Part shown: piece by piece, positions 37,441-46,107 of the stretch
Layout of the letters: the number at the start of each line of letters is the position of its first letter
Numbering within the stretch: position 1 is the first letter of the stretch
Source: Tepidimonas taiwanensis
GTDB taxonomy: Bacteria > Pseudomonadota > Gammaproteobacteria > Burkholderiales > Burkholderiaceae_C
Length of the DNA stretch: 64,000 bases
Assembly: GCF_020162115.1 (NCBI RefSeq)
Contig: NZ_CP083911.1
Location: 620,001-684,000, forward strand
Reading direction: 5' to 3'
The notes under the pieces: generated by a model
Told to the model about the DNA's origin: nothing
Database searches by the model: none
The model's input: the letters and a program-made list of their open reading frames with translations, nothing else
Made by a program: the position numbers and the translations under genes

Positions 37441-38216
37441 TTGCGCCGCAAACATCCGATACCCAGGCCGCGTCGGCGGCGGAGCCCCAACTCGATCCGC
37501 TGCAGGCGGCGGGGCGTGCGTCGGATCCCGCGCAGGTGGAAGCCGCGATCGTCGGACGCCGCTCGGTGCGGGCGTTTTTGCCGACGCCGGTGCCGCGGCC
37601 GCTGATCGAGCGGTTGCTGCGCGTGGCGGCGCGCGCACCGTCGGGCACCAACACGCAGCCGTGGAAGGTGTACGTGCTGCAGGGCCGCGCGCGCGATGAG
37701 CTGGTCGCGAAAGTGTGTGCCGCACACGACGCGATCCGTGCCAACCCCGCGCTGGCCGCCGAGTACCAAGAGGCGTACGACTATTACCCGCGCGAGTGGG
37801 TCAGCCCCTATATCGACCGCCGGCGCGAAAACGGCTGGGGCCTCTACGGGCTGCTCGGCATCGGCAAGGGCGACAAGGACAAGATGCACGCGCAGCACCA
37901 GCGCAACTTCCGCTTCTTCGACGCGCCGGTCGGCTTGATGGTGACGATCGATACGGTAATGGGGCGCGGCTCGCTGGTGGACACGGGGATGTTTTTGCAG
38001 AACCTGATGATCGCCGCACGTGCCCACGGGCTCGACACCTGTCCGCAGGCGGCGTGGAACCCCTACGCGCGCATCATCCTGCCGCACATCGGCGCGAGCG
38101 AGCGCGAAATGCTGGTGTGCGGGATGGCGCTGGGTTACGCGGATCCGGATGCCGTGGTCAACCGCTTCGTCACGCCGCGCGAGCCGCTGGAGCGCTTCGT
38201 GACCTGGGTCGAGTGA
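37437..38216 (+). CDS. Nitroreductase-family flavoprotein
   Basis: An FMN-dependent NAD(P)H oxidoreductase of 259 residues. Family features are the FMN-binding IVGRRSVRAFLPTPVP, RAPSGTNTQPWKVYVL, and the later GMFLQNLMIAARAHGLDTCPQAAW and CGMALGYADPDAVVNRF. The start at 37437 is fixed by an ATGA overlap with the thioesterase. It closes the deacetylase-thioesterase-nitroreductase operon. The lower-GC ATPase cassette begins 17 bases after its stop. Confidence 0.92.
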   Translation: MIAPQTSDTQAASAAEPQLDPLQAAGRASDPAQVEAAIVGRRSVRAFLPTPVPRPLIERLLRVAARAPSGTNTQPWKVYVLQGRARDELVAKVCAAHDAIRANPALAAEYQEAYDYYPREWVSPYIDRRRENGWGLYGLLGIGKGDKDKMHAQHQRNFRFFDAPVGLMVTIDTVMGRGSLVDTGMFLQNLMIAARAHGLDTCPQAAWNPYARIILPHIGASEREMLVCGMALGYADPDAVVNRFVTPREPLERFVTWVE

Positions 38217-38233
38217 GCAAAAGAGGAGATAAC

Positions 38234-38662
38234 GTGCACGTCGATTTTCTCGATGCGCATGAGAGGCATTGGGAGGACGCGGAACGGCTCTTTCGGGCAC
38301 AGCGCTGGGCGAACGCGGACCATCTCTACGGTTTGGCTGCCGAGTGCGGGCTCAAGCGCTTGATGCTCGCCTTCGGTATGCCGTTCGACACGGCCAATAA
38401 GCGGCCCGAAAAAAGGGAAGACCGCGAACACGCCAATGGCATCTGGGCGCGCTTCGAGGCCTACCGCTGCGGCCACCATCGCGGCGCGGGCTATGTCTTG
38501 CCTGCCTACAACCTATTTGGCGACTGGAATGTTTCACAACGCTATGCCCATCAATCCCAGTTCGACCAAACTCGGGCACAGGGGCATCAAAGCGGAGCGG
38601 CCATCGTGCGTGCACTGGTGAAGAAAGCGCAACGAGAGGGGCTACTGCATGACGACCTTTGA
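38234..38662 (+). CDS. Small HEPN-like protein, first gene of the ATPase cassette
   Basis: I do not recognise a named family. The 142-residue protein begins with GTG at 38234 after a strong AGAGGAG site. The segment AERLFRAQRWANADHLYGLAAECGLKRLML has the spacing of the HEPN-domain helix pair (small-domain proteins that pair with nucleotidyltransferases or act as RNases), and WNVSQRY near the C-terminus matches the HEPN closing helix. The usual RNase motif R-x4-6-H is not present; there are RYAH and RAQGH instead. It overlaps the ParA-like gene by 14 bases. It may be a toxin-like effector, a binding partner or a regulator of the two ATPases. The HEPN call is my inference. Confidence 0.55.
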   Translation: MHVDFLDAHERHWEDAERLFRAQRWANADHLYGLAAECGLKRLMLAFGMPFDTANKRPEKREDREHANGIWARFEAYRCGHHRGAGYVLPAYNLFGDWNVSQRYAHQSQFDQTRAQGHQSGAAIVRALVKKAQREGLLHDDL

Positions 38663-39974
38663 CCAGATCCTGCCCGAGGCATCCGCCATCCTCGGTGCGC
38701 ACCGCGAAGAAATTCAGTCGCTCGATTGGCTGGTGATCAACCGCGACCTCAATGGCCGGGTGCGGTTCATCGTGCCGGAATCCGTCGAACGTGAAGCGTC
38801 TGTGCGGATCGTCATCGAGACGATCTACCGGGAATTGGCCGAACGAATCGCGCCGCACGCCTATCCCGTGACCTCGGGCATTTTGTATGAGCCGAGCCGC
38901 GATACGGTCTGCATGGGTGCCGCGAGCTACCCGCTGGAGGAATTCGACCGCGTCTGGGTCATCGACCGGCTGGCCACGGAGGGCAACTGGGCCAGCATCG
39001 CCCCGGAAGCTCAAGGGTCGCCGCGGGTGGTGTTTTTCTCCATCAAAGGCGGCGTGGGGCGCTCCACCGCGCTGGCGGCCACGGCCTGGAAGCTGGCACA
39101 ACTGGGCAAACGGGTGCTGGTGCTCGATCTTGACCTGGAATCGCCGGGCTTGTCTACGAGCCTTTTGCCGCCCGAGCGGCAGCCCACCTATGGCATTACC
39201 GACTGGTTGGTGGAAGACCTGGTGGACAACGGCGATACCGTGCTGGAGAGCATGATTGCCACCAGCGAGTTGTCGCGGGACGGTGAGATTTACGTCGTGC
39301 CAGCCCACGGCGCGAAGCCGGGCGAATACATCGCCAAGCTGGGGCGGGTGTGGATGCCCAAAGTTGGCTCCGACGGCATGCATGAACCGTGGTCCGCTCG
39401 TCTACAGCGGTTGTTGCGCACCTTGGAAGAACGCATCCAGCCGGACATCATGTTGATCGACTCGCGCGCCGGGATCGACGAGGTCGCGTCCAGTTGCGTG
39501 ACCGACCTGGGCGCCAACCTGATCCTGCTCTTTGCGCTAGATGGCAGTCAGACGTGGAACGGGTACCGGATTCTGTTCGATCACTGGCGGCGCGCTGGCG
39601 TTGCAGAGCAAATCCGAGAAAGGCTACAGATCGTCGCGGCGCTGGTGCCGGCGCACGCGTCGCCGACAGACTATCTAGCGGCCATGCGCGAGCATGCTTA
39701 TTATGATCTTTTTCTCTATACCATGTATGACGAGGTCACGGCTGCCGAGACCGATGCCTGGAGTTTTGACCTGGGCAGCGAAGACGCGCCACATCGCCCC
39801 TGGGCCGTGCGTTGGCATAGTGGATTCGCAGCGTTGCAGACCTTGCACGGGAGGCTGACAGACATCGACGACGCTGAAATTCGGCACGTCTTCGGCGACC
39901 TGATCGGCCGGGTTGTCGCTTATTTTGGGTGGGGCGAAGGCTATCCACAGGTGATAGACGGAGGGACGTTTTGA
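38649..39974 (+). CDS. ParA/MinD-like ATPase with KGGVGRS P-loop variant
   Basis: A 441-residue protein. Residues 1-125 form a unique N-terminal domain; 126 onward is a SIMIBI ATPase: P-loop KGGVGRST at 133-140, Walker A' RVLVLDLDLESPGLST at 155-170, Walker B DIMLIDSRAGID at 266-277. It keeps the signature Lys of ParA/MinD (first K), but the P-loop Lys is Arg. This family variant is seen in other bacteria as an AAA/ParA-like protein of unknown role. ATG at 38649 has GAGAGG nine bases before. The stop overlaps the next gene (TTGA). A DNA- or plasmid-partition role is unlikely, as no ParB or centromere is present. Confidence 0.8.
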   Translation: MTTFDQILPEASAILGAHREEIQSLDWLVINRDLNGRVRFIVPESVEREASVRIVIETIYRELAERIAPHAYPVTSGILYEPSRDTVCMGAASYPLEEFDRVWVIDRLATEGNWASIAPEAQGSPRVVFFSIKGGVGRSTALAATAWKLAQLGKRVLVLDLDLESPGLSTSLLPPERQPTYGITDWLVEDLVDNGDTVLESMIATSELSRDGEIYVVPAHGAKPGEYIAKLGRVWMPKVGSDGMHEPWSARLQRLLRTLEERIQPDIMLIDSRAGIDEVASSCVTDLGANLILLFALDGSQTWNGYRILFDHWRRAGVAEQIRERLQIVAALVPAHASPTDYLAAMREHAYYDLFLYTMYDEVTAAETDAWSFDLGSEDAPHRPWAVRWHSGFAALQTLHGRLTDIDDAEIRHVFGDLIGRVVAYFGWGEGYPQVIDGGTF

Positions 39975-41386
39975 ACCATCAATCGATGCTCGGCGAAGCG
40001 CCCGCGCTGCGCGCGGCGATTCTTGCTGCCAAACTAAAAACGGATGATTCTGGCGAGACGCCCGACGCCGCGACGCTCTACGTCCCCCCTTCCCACTTGA
40101 AAGCCTTGCGTCTGGATGCCCATGTCATCGTAGGGGGGCGTGGTGTCGGCAAGTCATTCTGGGCTTCGGCTTTGCAATCTGAAGAGCTGCGCCGGTTGTT
40201 GGAGGGTGCCGCATCCGACCTGGCTGGCGTTACGGTGCGCCTGGGCTTCGGCGAGAAAGAAAACATCGACGCTTACCCGAATGCCGATGTTTTCACTAAA
40301 TTCCTCGACCAAGGAGGAGACCCGTACGATCTCTGGCGCGCCGTGATCCTGCGCTGGGTGGCGGAACATTCGGGACACACCATTCCGCGCGACAACTGGT
40401 CAGCCACGGCCGCTTGGTTGAAGGAGGAACCTGAGGCGGCGGCGAAACTGATGCAGCAGCGGGGCGACTGGCGAGGCCTGATCGTCTTCGACGCGCTCGA
40501 TCGCACCAGCAATGTTTGGCAGCGGATGGATGAGATCGTGCGCGGACTGTTGCGTACGGTGCTTTGGCTCAAGTCCTATCAGGGGCTCTATTCCAAAGTC
40601 TTTCTCCGCGAAGATCAGGCCGAACGTACCGTATTCAACTTTCCTGACGCCTCCAAACTCACCGCGACCAAGGCCGAACTCACCTGGGCGCGGCATGACC
40701 TACATGGGTTGCTCTGGCAGCGCTTGATCAATGCGCGTGACGCCCATGGCGCGCTAATGCGCCGCATCTGTCCGCATGTCCAACAATCCGGTTTTTGGCG
40801 CGTGGCCGATGAGATGAAGGTCGAATCCGCAGCGCAACGCAAAGCCTTCGAGTGCTTGGCCGGACCATGGATGGGGCGCGACAAGCGGCGGGGCGTGCCG
40901 TACACCTGGTCCGTGAGCCATTTGGCCGATGGTCAGGGGCGCACCTCTCCCCGCTCATTCTTGGCCGCCATTCGGCAGGCGGCGGAAGATTCCGCACATC
41001 GTTATCCGGAGCATGAATACGCGCTTCACTACGAAAGCATCAAGCGAGGCATTCAAAAGGCGTCCGAGATCCGTGTGCAGGAGATGGCCGAGGATTACCC
41101 GTGGGTGCCAGTCATCCTGTCCGAGCTGACAGGGCTGAATGTTCCGGTCGAATTCGAAATCATCCAAGCAAGATGGGCTGAGAAATTCCCCGGTGGCCCG
41201 CAGAGCATCCCCTCCGATCGCTTGCCCGCACAGCATTCGGCCCGCGGATGGGATGGGGTACGAGAAGATCTGCAACGTCTCGGGCTGATCGAAACCAAGC
41301 GGGACGGCCGCATCGATATGCCGGATCTGTACCGCGTGGGCTTTGGCCTTGGGCGCAAGGGTGGCGTCAAACCCGCGCGGGTTTGA
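39971..41386 (+). CDS. P-loop ATPase, third gene of the cassette
   Basis: A 471-residue protein with an AAA/STAND-like ATPase core. P-loop GGRGVGKS is at 55-62, the Walker-B-like IVFDALDR at 171-178, and the C-terminal about 60 residues (GVREDLQRLGLIETKRDGRI) look like a winged helix. The start is TTG at 39971, overlapping the ParA-like stop (TTGA) with GGAGGG five bases before; ATG at 39986 is too far from that site. With the two genes before it, it makes one transcription unit. A sensor-switch ATPase for an effector is plausible, but the function is unknown. Confidence 0.7.
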   Translation: MNHQSMLGEAPALRAAILAAKLKTDDSGETPDAATLYVPPSHLKALRLDAHVIVGGRGVGKSFWASALQSEELRRLLEGAASDLAGVTVRLGFGEKENIDAYPNADVFTKFLDQGGDPYDLWRAVILRWVAEHSGHTIPRDNWSATAAWLKEEPEAAAKLMQQRGDWRGLIVFDALDRTSNVWQRMDEIVRGLLRTVLWLKSYQGLYSKVFLREDQAERTVFNFPDASKLTATKAELTWARHDLHGLLWQRLINARDAHGALMRRICPHVQQSGFWRVADEMKVESAAQRKAFECLAGPWMGRDKRRGVPYTWSVSHLADGQGRTSPRSFLAAIRQAAEDSAHRYPEHEYALHYESIKRGIQKASEIRVQEMAEDYPWVPVILSELTGLNVPVEFEIIQARWAEKFPGGPQSIPSDRLPAQHSARGWDGVREDLQRLGLIETKRDGRIDMPDLYRVGFGLGRKGGVKPARV

Positions 41387-41698
41387 GCTTTTCCATGACG
41401 ATTCGTCGCTTTTCTTCGCGCACACGCCGGCTGGATGCCAGTTTCCTGATGTAGCATTTGGCCGGCGCCAAGGGCTACAAGCGCATTGCGGCTATTTCGG
41501 GAGATCACGGCTCTCGGGTGACAGTACGGGGTGGCCGTGCGGTCGCGGGTCCAGCTGACATTTGGGGTAAACACACCGAGTACCAACCGAGCTTTTTCCC
41601 GCACAACACAACGCTATTTAAACCCTGTTTCATGCGACGTGGGGCGCGCGACATGCGGTGGATCAATTGGCATGAAGCATGAAAGCGGGAGGAGGGAC
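41387..41698 (+). other. Gap of 312 bases after the ATPase cassette
   Basis: No gene is supported. A short open plus-strand stretch (41458-41682) has no recognisable domain. Base composition is intermediate between the cassette and the chromosome. It probably holds the right junction of the cassette and the promoter of the following dehydrogenase, but I see no repeat or clear promoter. Confidence 0.4.
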
Positions 41699-42703
41699 AT
41701 GGCATCCGAGGCAACGACAGGGCGGCCGGCCGTGCTGGTGGCGCGGGCGGTGTTTCCGGAGACGATCGAGCGGCTGCGCGCGCACTTCGACGTCGAGACG
41801 AACGACGCGGACGACGAGTGGTCCCCGGACGAGCTGATCCGCCGCCTGCAGGGCAAGGCGGGCGTGCTGCTGACCGGCACCCAGCGCGTGGACGACGCGC
41901 TGCTGCGCGCGTGCCCGACGCTGCGCATCGCGGCGAACATGACGGTGGGCTACAACAATTTCGACGTCGTCGCGATGGACGCGCACGGGGTCGTCGGCAC
42001 CAACACCCCGGACGTGCTGACCGAGACGACGGCGGATTTCGGCTTCGCGCTGCTGCTGGCGGCGGCGCGCCGCGTCACGGAGAGCGAGCGCTACCTGCGC
42101 GCCGGGCGCTGGACGCGCTGGTCGTATGACCTCTTCGCGGGGGCCGAGGTGCATGGCACGACGCTGGGCATCCTCGGCATGGGCCGCATCGGGCAGGCGA
42201 TCGCGCGGTGCGGCGCGCACGGCTTCGGCATGCGCGTGCTCTACCACAACCGCCACCGGCTGGACGCGGCGATCGAGAACGACTGCCGCGCCACCTGGGT
42301 GGACAAGGACACGCTGCTGCGCGAGTCGGATCACCTGGTGCTGGTGCTGCCGTACACCCCGCAGAACCACCACATCATCGGTGCGGCGGAGCTCGCCCGC
42401 ATGAAGCCGACGGCCGTGCTGGTGAACCTGGCGCGCGGCGGCATCGTCGACGACGCGGCATTGGCCCAGGCGCTGCGCGAGCGGCGCATCGCCGCGGCGG
42501 GCTTGGACGTGTTCGAGGGCGAGCCGCATGTGCACCCCGGTTTGCTGGAAGTCCCCAATGTCGTGCTCACGCCCCACATCGCCAGCGCCACCGTGCGCAC
42601 GCGGCGCGCGATGGCGGATCTGGCCGCGGACAACCTGATCGCCTACCTCACTAAAGGGCGGGCGCTCACGCCGGTGAACCACCCCGCGCAGCGGCGCGGC
42701 TGA
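41699..42703 (+). CDS. D-isomer-specific 2-hydroxyacid dehydrogenase (glyoxylate/hydroxypyruvate reductase type)
   Basis: A 334-residue NAD(P)-dependent enzyme interconverting 2-keto acids and D-2-hydroxy acids. The catalytic-domain VGYNNFDVVAMDAHGV, the Rossmann GILGMGRIGQAIARCG, the Arg in VNLARGGIVDD, the Glu in DVFEGEPHVHP and the His in TPHIASAT are all in place, as in GhrB/GyaR. ATG at 41699 follows a very strong GGGAGGAGGG site. It stands alone after the ATPase cassette. Glyoxylate or hydroxypyruvate is the likely substrate, by family. Confidence 0.92.
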   Translation: MASEATTGRPAVLVARAVFPETIERLRAHFDVETNDADDEWSPDELIRRLQGKAGVLLTGTQRVDDALLRACPTLRIAANMTVGYNNFDVVAMDAHGVVGTNTPDVLTETTADFGFALLLAAARRVTESERYLRAGRWTRWSYDLFAGAEVHGTTLGILGMGRIGQAIARCGAHGFGMRVLYHNRHRLDAAIENDCRATWVDKDTLLRESDHLVLVLPYTPQNHHIIGAAELARMKPTAVLVNLARGGIVDDAALAQALRERRIAAAGLDVFEGEPHVHPGLLEVPNVVLTPHIASATVRTRRAMADLAADNLIAYLTKGRALTPVNHPAQRRG

Positions 42704-42905
42704 CCGCGGCAGCCGCTTCAGCGACGCTACAGCGGGCGCGGGGCAGATCCGGTCCGGTCGAAGCCGGTCAAGGGGGCCGGTGGCCGGGAATGCGGAACTC
42801 CGAAACGGGCGCGGAATCGGTTTCCGATAAGCTATCGAGTCAGGACGGCCGCCGCGATCGGCAGTTGCGGCGGCTCCTCGTTCTCTGCGATCCATCCCGC
42901 CCAAC

Positions 42906-45221
42906 ATGACGCATCCGCATTCTCACTCGCCGTCCGATGGCGGCATGGGTGTTGCTGAGCGCGCTGCCTTCGTTGCGCTGCCCGCCGCGGCGCTGGCGTG
43001 CGTGCTCTGGTTGTTGACCCACCACGAGCTGCCGCTGGCGGAGCGTTGGTCGTGGGTGCCCAGTGCGGGCATCGAGTGGGCGTTTTGGATCGATGGGCTG
43101 TCCGCGCTCATGTTGTTGATGATCACCGGTGTCGGGACCGCGGTGTTCGTGTATGCCGGTGGCTACTTGGCGGGGCACCCCCACCAGCGGCGGCTGTACG
43201 TGCTGTTGACGCTGTTCATGGTGGCGATGATCGGCTGTGTCACGGCGGACAACCTGATCACGCTGTTTCTTTTTTGGGAAATGACCAGTTTGGTGTCGTT
43301 CCTGCTGGTCGGCTTCCATCATGAAGACGCTGCGAGTCGCCGGTCGGCACAACAGGCATTACTGGTCACGGGCAGCGGAGGGTTGGCGCTGCTGGCGGGC
43401 TTCATCCTGCTGGGCCAGGCCATGGGGACGACGAGCATCAGCACGATCGTCGCGCAACTGCCACAGGTGCCGCCGTCCACCGGCCTGACGGCGGCGCTGG
43501 TGCTGATTGGGGTGGGGGCGTTCACGAAGAGCGCGCAGTTTCCCTTCCACTTTTGGTTGCCCAACGCGATGGCAGCGCCCACCCCGGTGTCGGCCTACCT
43601 GCATTCGGCCACGATGGTCAAGCTGGGGGTGTATCTGCTCGCGCGGCTGGATCCTGGCTTCGGCGAGTGGGCGCTGTGGGAGTGGACACTCAAAGCGGTG
43701 GGTTCGCTCACGGCGGCCTGGGGGATGGTGCTGGCGCTGCGCGAGCGTGACCTCAAGCGCATTCTCGCGTGGTCCACGGTCGCGACGCTGGGCACGCTGG
43801 TCGCGCTCGTCGGGTTGCGTGGTGAGGGGGCCACGGTCGCGGTCGGTGCGCTGCTGCTGGCGCATGCGCTGTACAAGGCCCCGCTCTTTTTTGTGGCGGG
43901 CAATGTCGACCATGGCACCGGCACCCGGGTGATCGACCGGCTGGGCAACCTGCGCCACGCGATGCCGTGGACGGCGGCGGCGGCGCTGCTCGCGGGGGCG
44001 TCGATGGCGGGCATGCCCATGTCGTTTGGCTACATCGCCAAGGATGCGATCCTGGCGGCCAAGGGGGCCGAAGGGGTGTTTGCCTTCGCGCGGGCGGCCA
44101 ATACCGTGTTCGGCACCATCGCCGTCGCGGTGGCGGCGGTGGCCGCGATCCGCGTCTTTTGGCGTCATCCGGGGACGAACGAGACGCCTCCTGCGCACGA
44201 AGGCGGCGCGGCGCTGGTGCTGCCGCCACTGGTATTGGCGGGCGTCGGGGTCTTGTTGGGGTTGTTCCCTTTCGTCGTGCAGGATCTGATCGCCCAAGCC
44301 TCCGTGGCGATGACGCCGGGGACGGAAGCGGTCGTCGTGGCGCTGGCGTTGGAGGTGGGGCCGTCGTTGGTATCGGTGGCGGTGACACTGGCGGCGGGGC
44401 TGGGCCTGTTTTTCCTGTGGGATCCGCTGCATCGGTTGTTCGAACGCTTGGCCGTGCGAATGGCCCCGTGGGGGATGGCGGCGCATTACGAACGGGGCCT
44501 GCGCGCCATCCCCGCGCTGGCCGCGGCTGCCACGCGCGGTCTGCAGCACGGTCGCCTGCCCGGCTATGGGGTGACGATGCTGGCGGTGGTGGCGGCCGCC
44601 GTGGGGGGGGTACTGTGGTTCGGCACCGGGGCGTGGACGTGGCCGCAGTGGGTACCGCCGGGATGGGGGTTTGCCGGGGCGTGTGCACTGGTCGTCGCCG
44701 GAGCGGTGCTGGCGCTGTGGCCGCGCGATCGCCTGGTTTTGCTGCTGGCCGCGGGGCTGGTGGGCTACGGCAGCGCGATCATTTTCCTGTTTGCCGGGGC
44801 ACCCGATGTGGCGATGACGCAGTTCGTCGTGGAGTCGGTTTTCGTGATCGTCGTGGCCTCGGTGTTGCTCAAGCTGCGCCGCTGGGGCTACGGGCAAGGG
44901 TTGGCCGCACCGCAGCCGTGGCGCTGGCGGGCGTCGGTGGCGGTTGTGCTGGGTTTGGCAGTGGCGGCATGGCTGCTGGTGAGCGTGGCGGTGCCGTTCG
45001 ATCCCACGCTGTCGGCATTTTTTTCCGCGCATAGCGTGCCCGATGCCCAGGGACGCAACGTCGTCAACGTGATCCTGGTCGATTTCCGTGCGCTGGATAC
45101 GCTGGGGGAAATCTCGGTGGTGATGCTGTCGTTGCTGGCGGCGTGGCCGCTGTTGCGTTCGATCAAGGCGAGGGACCGCGGCCACTCGCAGGCGGGTTCG
45201 GCAGCGGAGGAGGTGCGATGA
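42906..45221 (+). CDS. mrpA: Mrp antiporter subunit A, first operon
   Basis: The large ion-translocating subunit of a Mrp/Mnh Na+(K+)/H+ antiporter, related to NuoL. The 771-residue protein is nearly all membrane helices. The proton-channel core shows FWEMTSLVSFLLVGF, the SAQFPFHFWLPNAMAAPTPVSAYLHSA type loop and the Lys in LYKAPLFF. The C-terminal part (FAGAPDVAMTQFVVE and NVVNVILVDFRALDTLGE) is the MbhD/MbhE-like end of MrpA. Here MrpB is a separate gene, joined by an ATGA overlap. No ribosome site is obvious before ATG 42906. Confidence 0.95.
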   Translation: MTHPHSHSPSDGGMGVAERAAFVALPAAALACVLWLLTHHELPLAERWSWVPSAGIEWAFWIDGLSALMLLMITGVGTAVFVYAGGYLAGHPHQRRLYVLLTLFMVAMIGCVTADNLITLFLFWEMTSLVSFLLVGFHHEDAASRRSAQQALLVTGSGGLALLAGFILLGQAMGTTSISTIVAQLPQVPPSTGLTAALVLIGVGAFTKSAQFPFHFWLPNAMAAPTPVSAYLHSATMVKLGVYLLARLDPGFGEWALWEWTLKAVGSLTAAWGMVLALRERDLKRILAWSTVATLGTLVALVGLRGEGATVAVGALLLAHALYKAPLFFVAGNVDHGTGTRVIDRLGNLRHAMPWTAAAALLAGASMAGMPMSFGYIAKDAILAAKGAEGVFAFARAANTVFGTIAVAVAAVAAIRVFWRHPGTNETPPAHEGGAALVLPPLVLAGVGVLLGLFPFVVQDLIAQASVAMTPGTEAVVVALALEVGPSLVSVAVTLAAGLGLFFLWDPLHRLFERLAVRMAPWGMAAHYERGLRAIPALAAAATRGLQHGRLPGYGVTMLAVVAAAVGGVLWFGTGAWTWPQWVPPGWGFAGACALVVAGAVLALWPRDRLVLLLAAGLVGYGSAIIFLFAGAPDVAMTQFVVESVFVIVVASVLLKLRRWGYGQGLAAPQPWRWRASVAVVLGLAVAAWLLVSVAVPFDPTLSAFFSAHSVPDAQGRNVVNVILVDFRALDTLGEISVVMLSLLAAWPLLRSIKARDRGHSQAGSAAEEVR

Positions 45222-45673
45222 AAACGCGCTCGGTCATCCTGGACGTGGTGTCCGGCCCTTTGTATTGGCTGATGCTGGCCGCGTCGGTGTGGGTGTTGCT
45301 GCGCGGGCACAACGAGCCCGGTGGCGGCTTCATCGGGGGGTTGCTGGCCGCTGCGGCATCGGTGTTGTGGTCGGTGGCGCGGGGCAGCGATGCCGCGCGG
45401 CGGCGGCTGCCCTTGGCGTCGCCGCTTCGGCTGGCGACGGTGGGCGTGGCCGTAGCGGCGCTTGCCGGGGTGCCCGCGTGGGGTCGGGGTGAGGTCTATC
45501 TAACCCACCTGTGGGCCACGCTCGGTTGGGGGGCGCTCACGCTGCCGGTATCGACCGTCCTGCTGTTCGATCTCGGGGTGTACTTGTCGGTCTGGGGGGC
45601 GCTGGCCGGTTACGCGTTGGCGCTGCTGGAGCTCAGCGGTGTGCGCGATACGGCGCAAGGAGGGGAATCGTGA
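45218..45673 (+). CDS. mrpB: Mrp antiporter subunit B, first operon
   Basis: A 151-residue integral membrane protein, the MnhB part of the antiporter. It has the family marker RGHNEPGGGFIGGLLAAAAS, followed by three helices. ATG overlaps the mrpA stop (ATGA) with GGAGGAGG before it; its own stop overlaps mrpC (GTGA). In the second operon the same domain is fused to the C-terminus of MrpA. Confidence 0.93.
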   Translation: MKTRSVILDVVSGPLYWLMLAASVWVLLRGHNEPGGGFIGGLLAAAASVLWSVARGSDAARRRLPLASPLRLATVGVAVAALAGVPAWGRGEVYLTHLWATLGWGALTLPVSTVLLFDLGVYLSVWGALAGYALALLELSGVRDTAQGGES

Positions 45674-46107
45674 TCTGGGTATTGGCTGTCGCGGTGGGGG
45701 TTTCGATCGCGGCAGGGGCCTATCTGGCGTTGTCGCGGGATCTGTTTCGCGCCGTGGTTGGACTGGCGATTCTGGGCAGCGCCGTCAACCTGGCCCTGTT
45801 CGCCTCGGGGCGTTTGGGGCCCACCGCCCCGGCGGTCGTGCTGCCGGGCGAGACGGTGCTGCACGAGGCCGCCAATCCGCTGCCGCAAGCCCTGGTCCTG
45901 ACGGCCATCGTGATCGGCTTTGCGCTGATGTGTTTTTCGCTGGCACTCGTGCTGCGCTTGATACAGCGCGTCGACACCGATGACGTGCTCGCGCTGCGGG
46001 ACGCGGAGCCGGTGCCGACCGATGCCATCAAACCGCCGCGGGCAGATCCGGCGACGCAGCCGACGTGGCCACCCACGGGCGGCAGTGCCGAGGGAGGGCG
46101 GGTGTGA
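45670..46107 (+). CDS. mrpC: Mrp antiporter subunit C, first operon
   Basis: A 145-residue NuoK-like subunit with three membrane helices, including GLAILGSAVNLALFASGR and the conserved NPLPQALVLTAIVIGFAL. GTG start overlaps mrpB; the C-terminal about 40 residues are a soluble Pro-rich tail. The stop overlaps mrpD (GTGA). Confidence 0.93.
   Translation: MIWVLAVAVGVSIAAGAYLALSRDLFRAVVGLAILGSAVNLALFASGRLGPTAPAVVLPGETVLHEAANPLPQALVLTAIVIGFALMCFSLALVLRLIQRVDTDDVLALRDAEPVPTDAIKPPRADPATQPTWPPTGGSAEGGRV

Noticed and set aside
38649..39974. Plasmid or chromosome partition ATPase
   Set aside because: The P-loop has Arg instead of Lys, a large unique N-terminal domain is present, and no ParB gene or centromere-like repeats are near.
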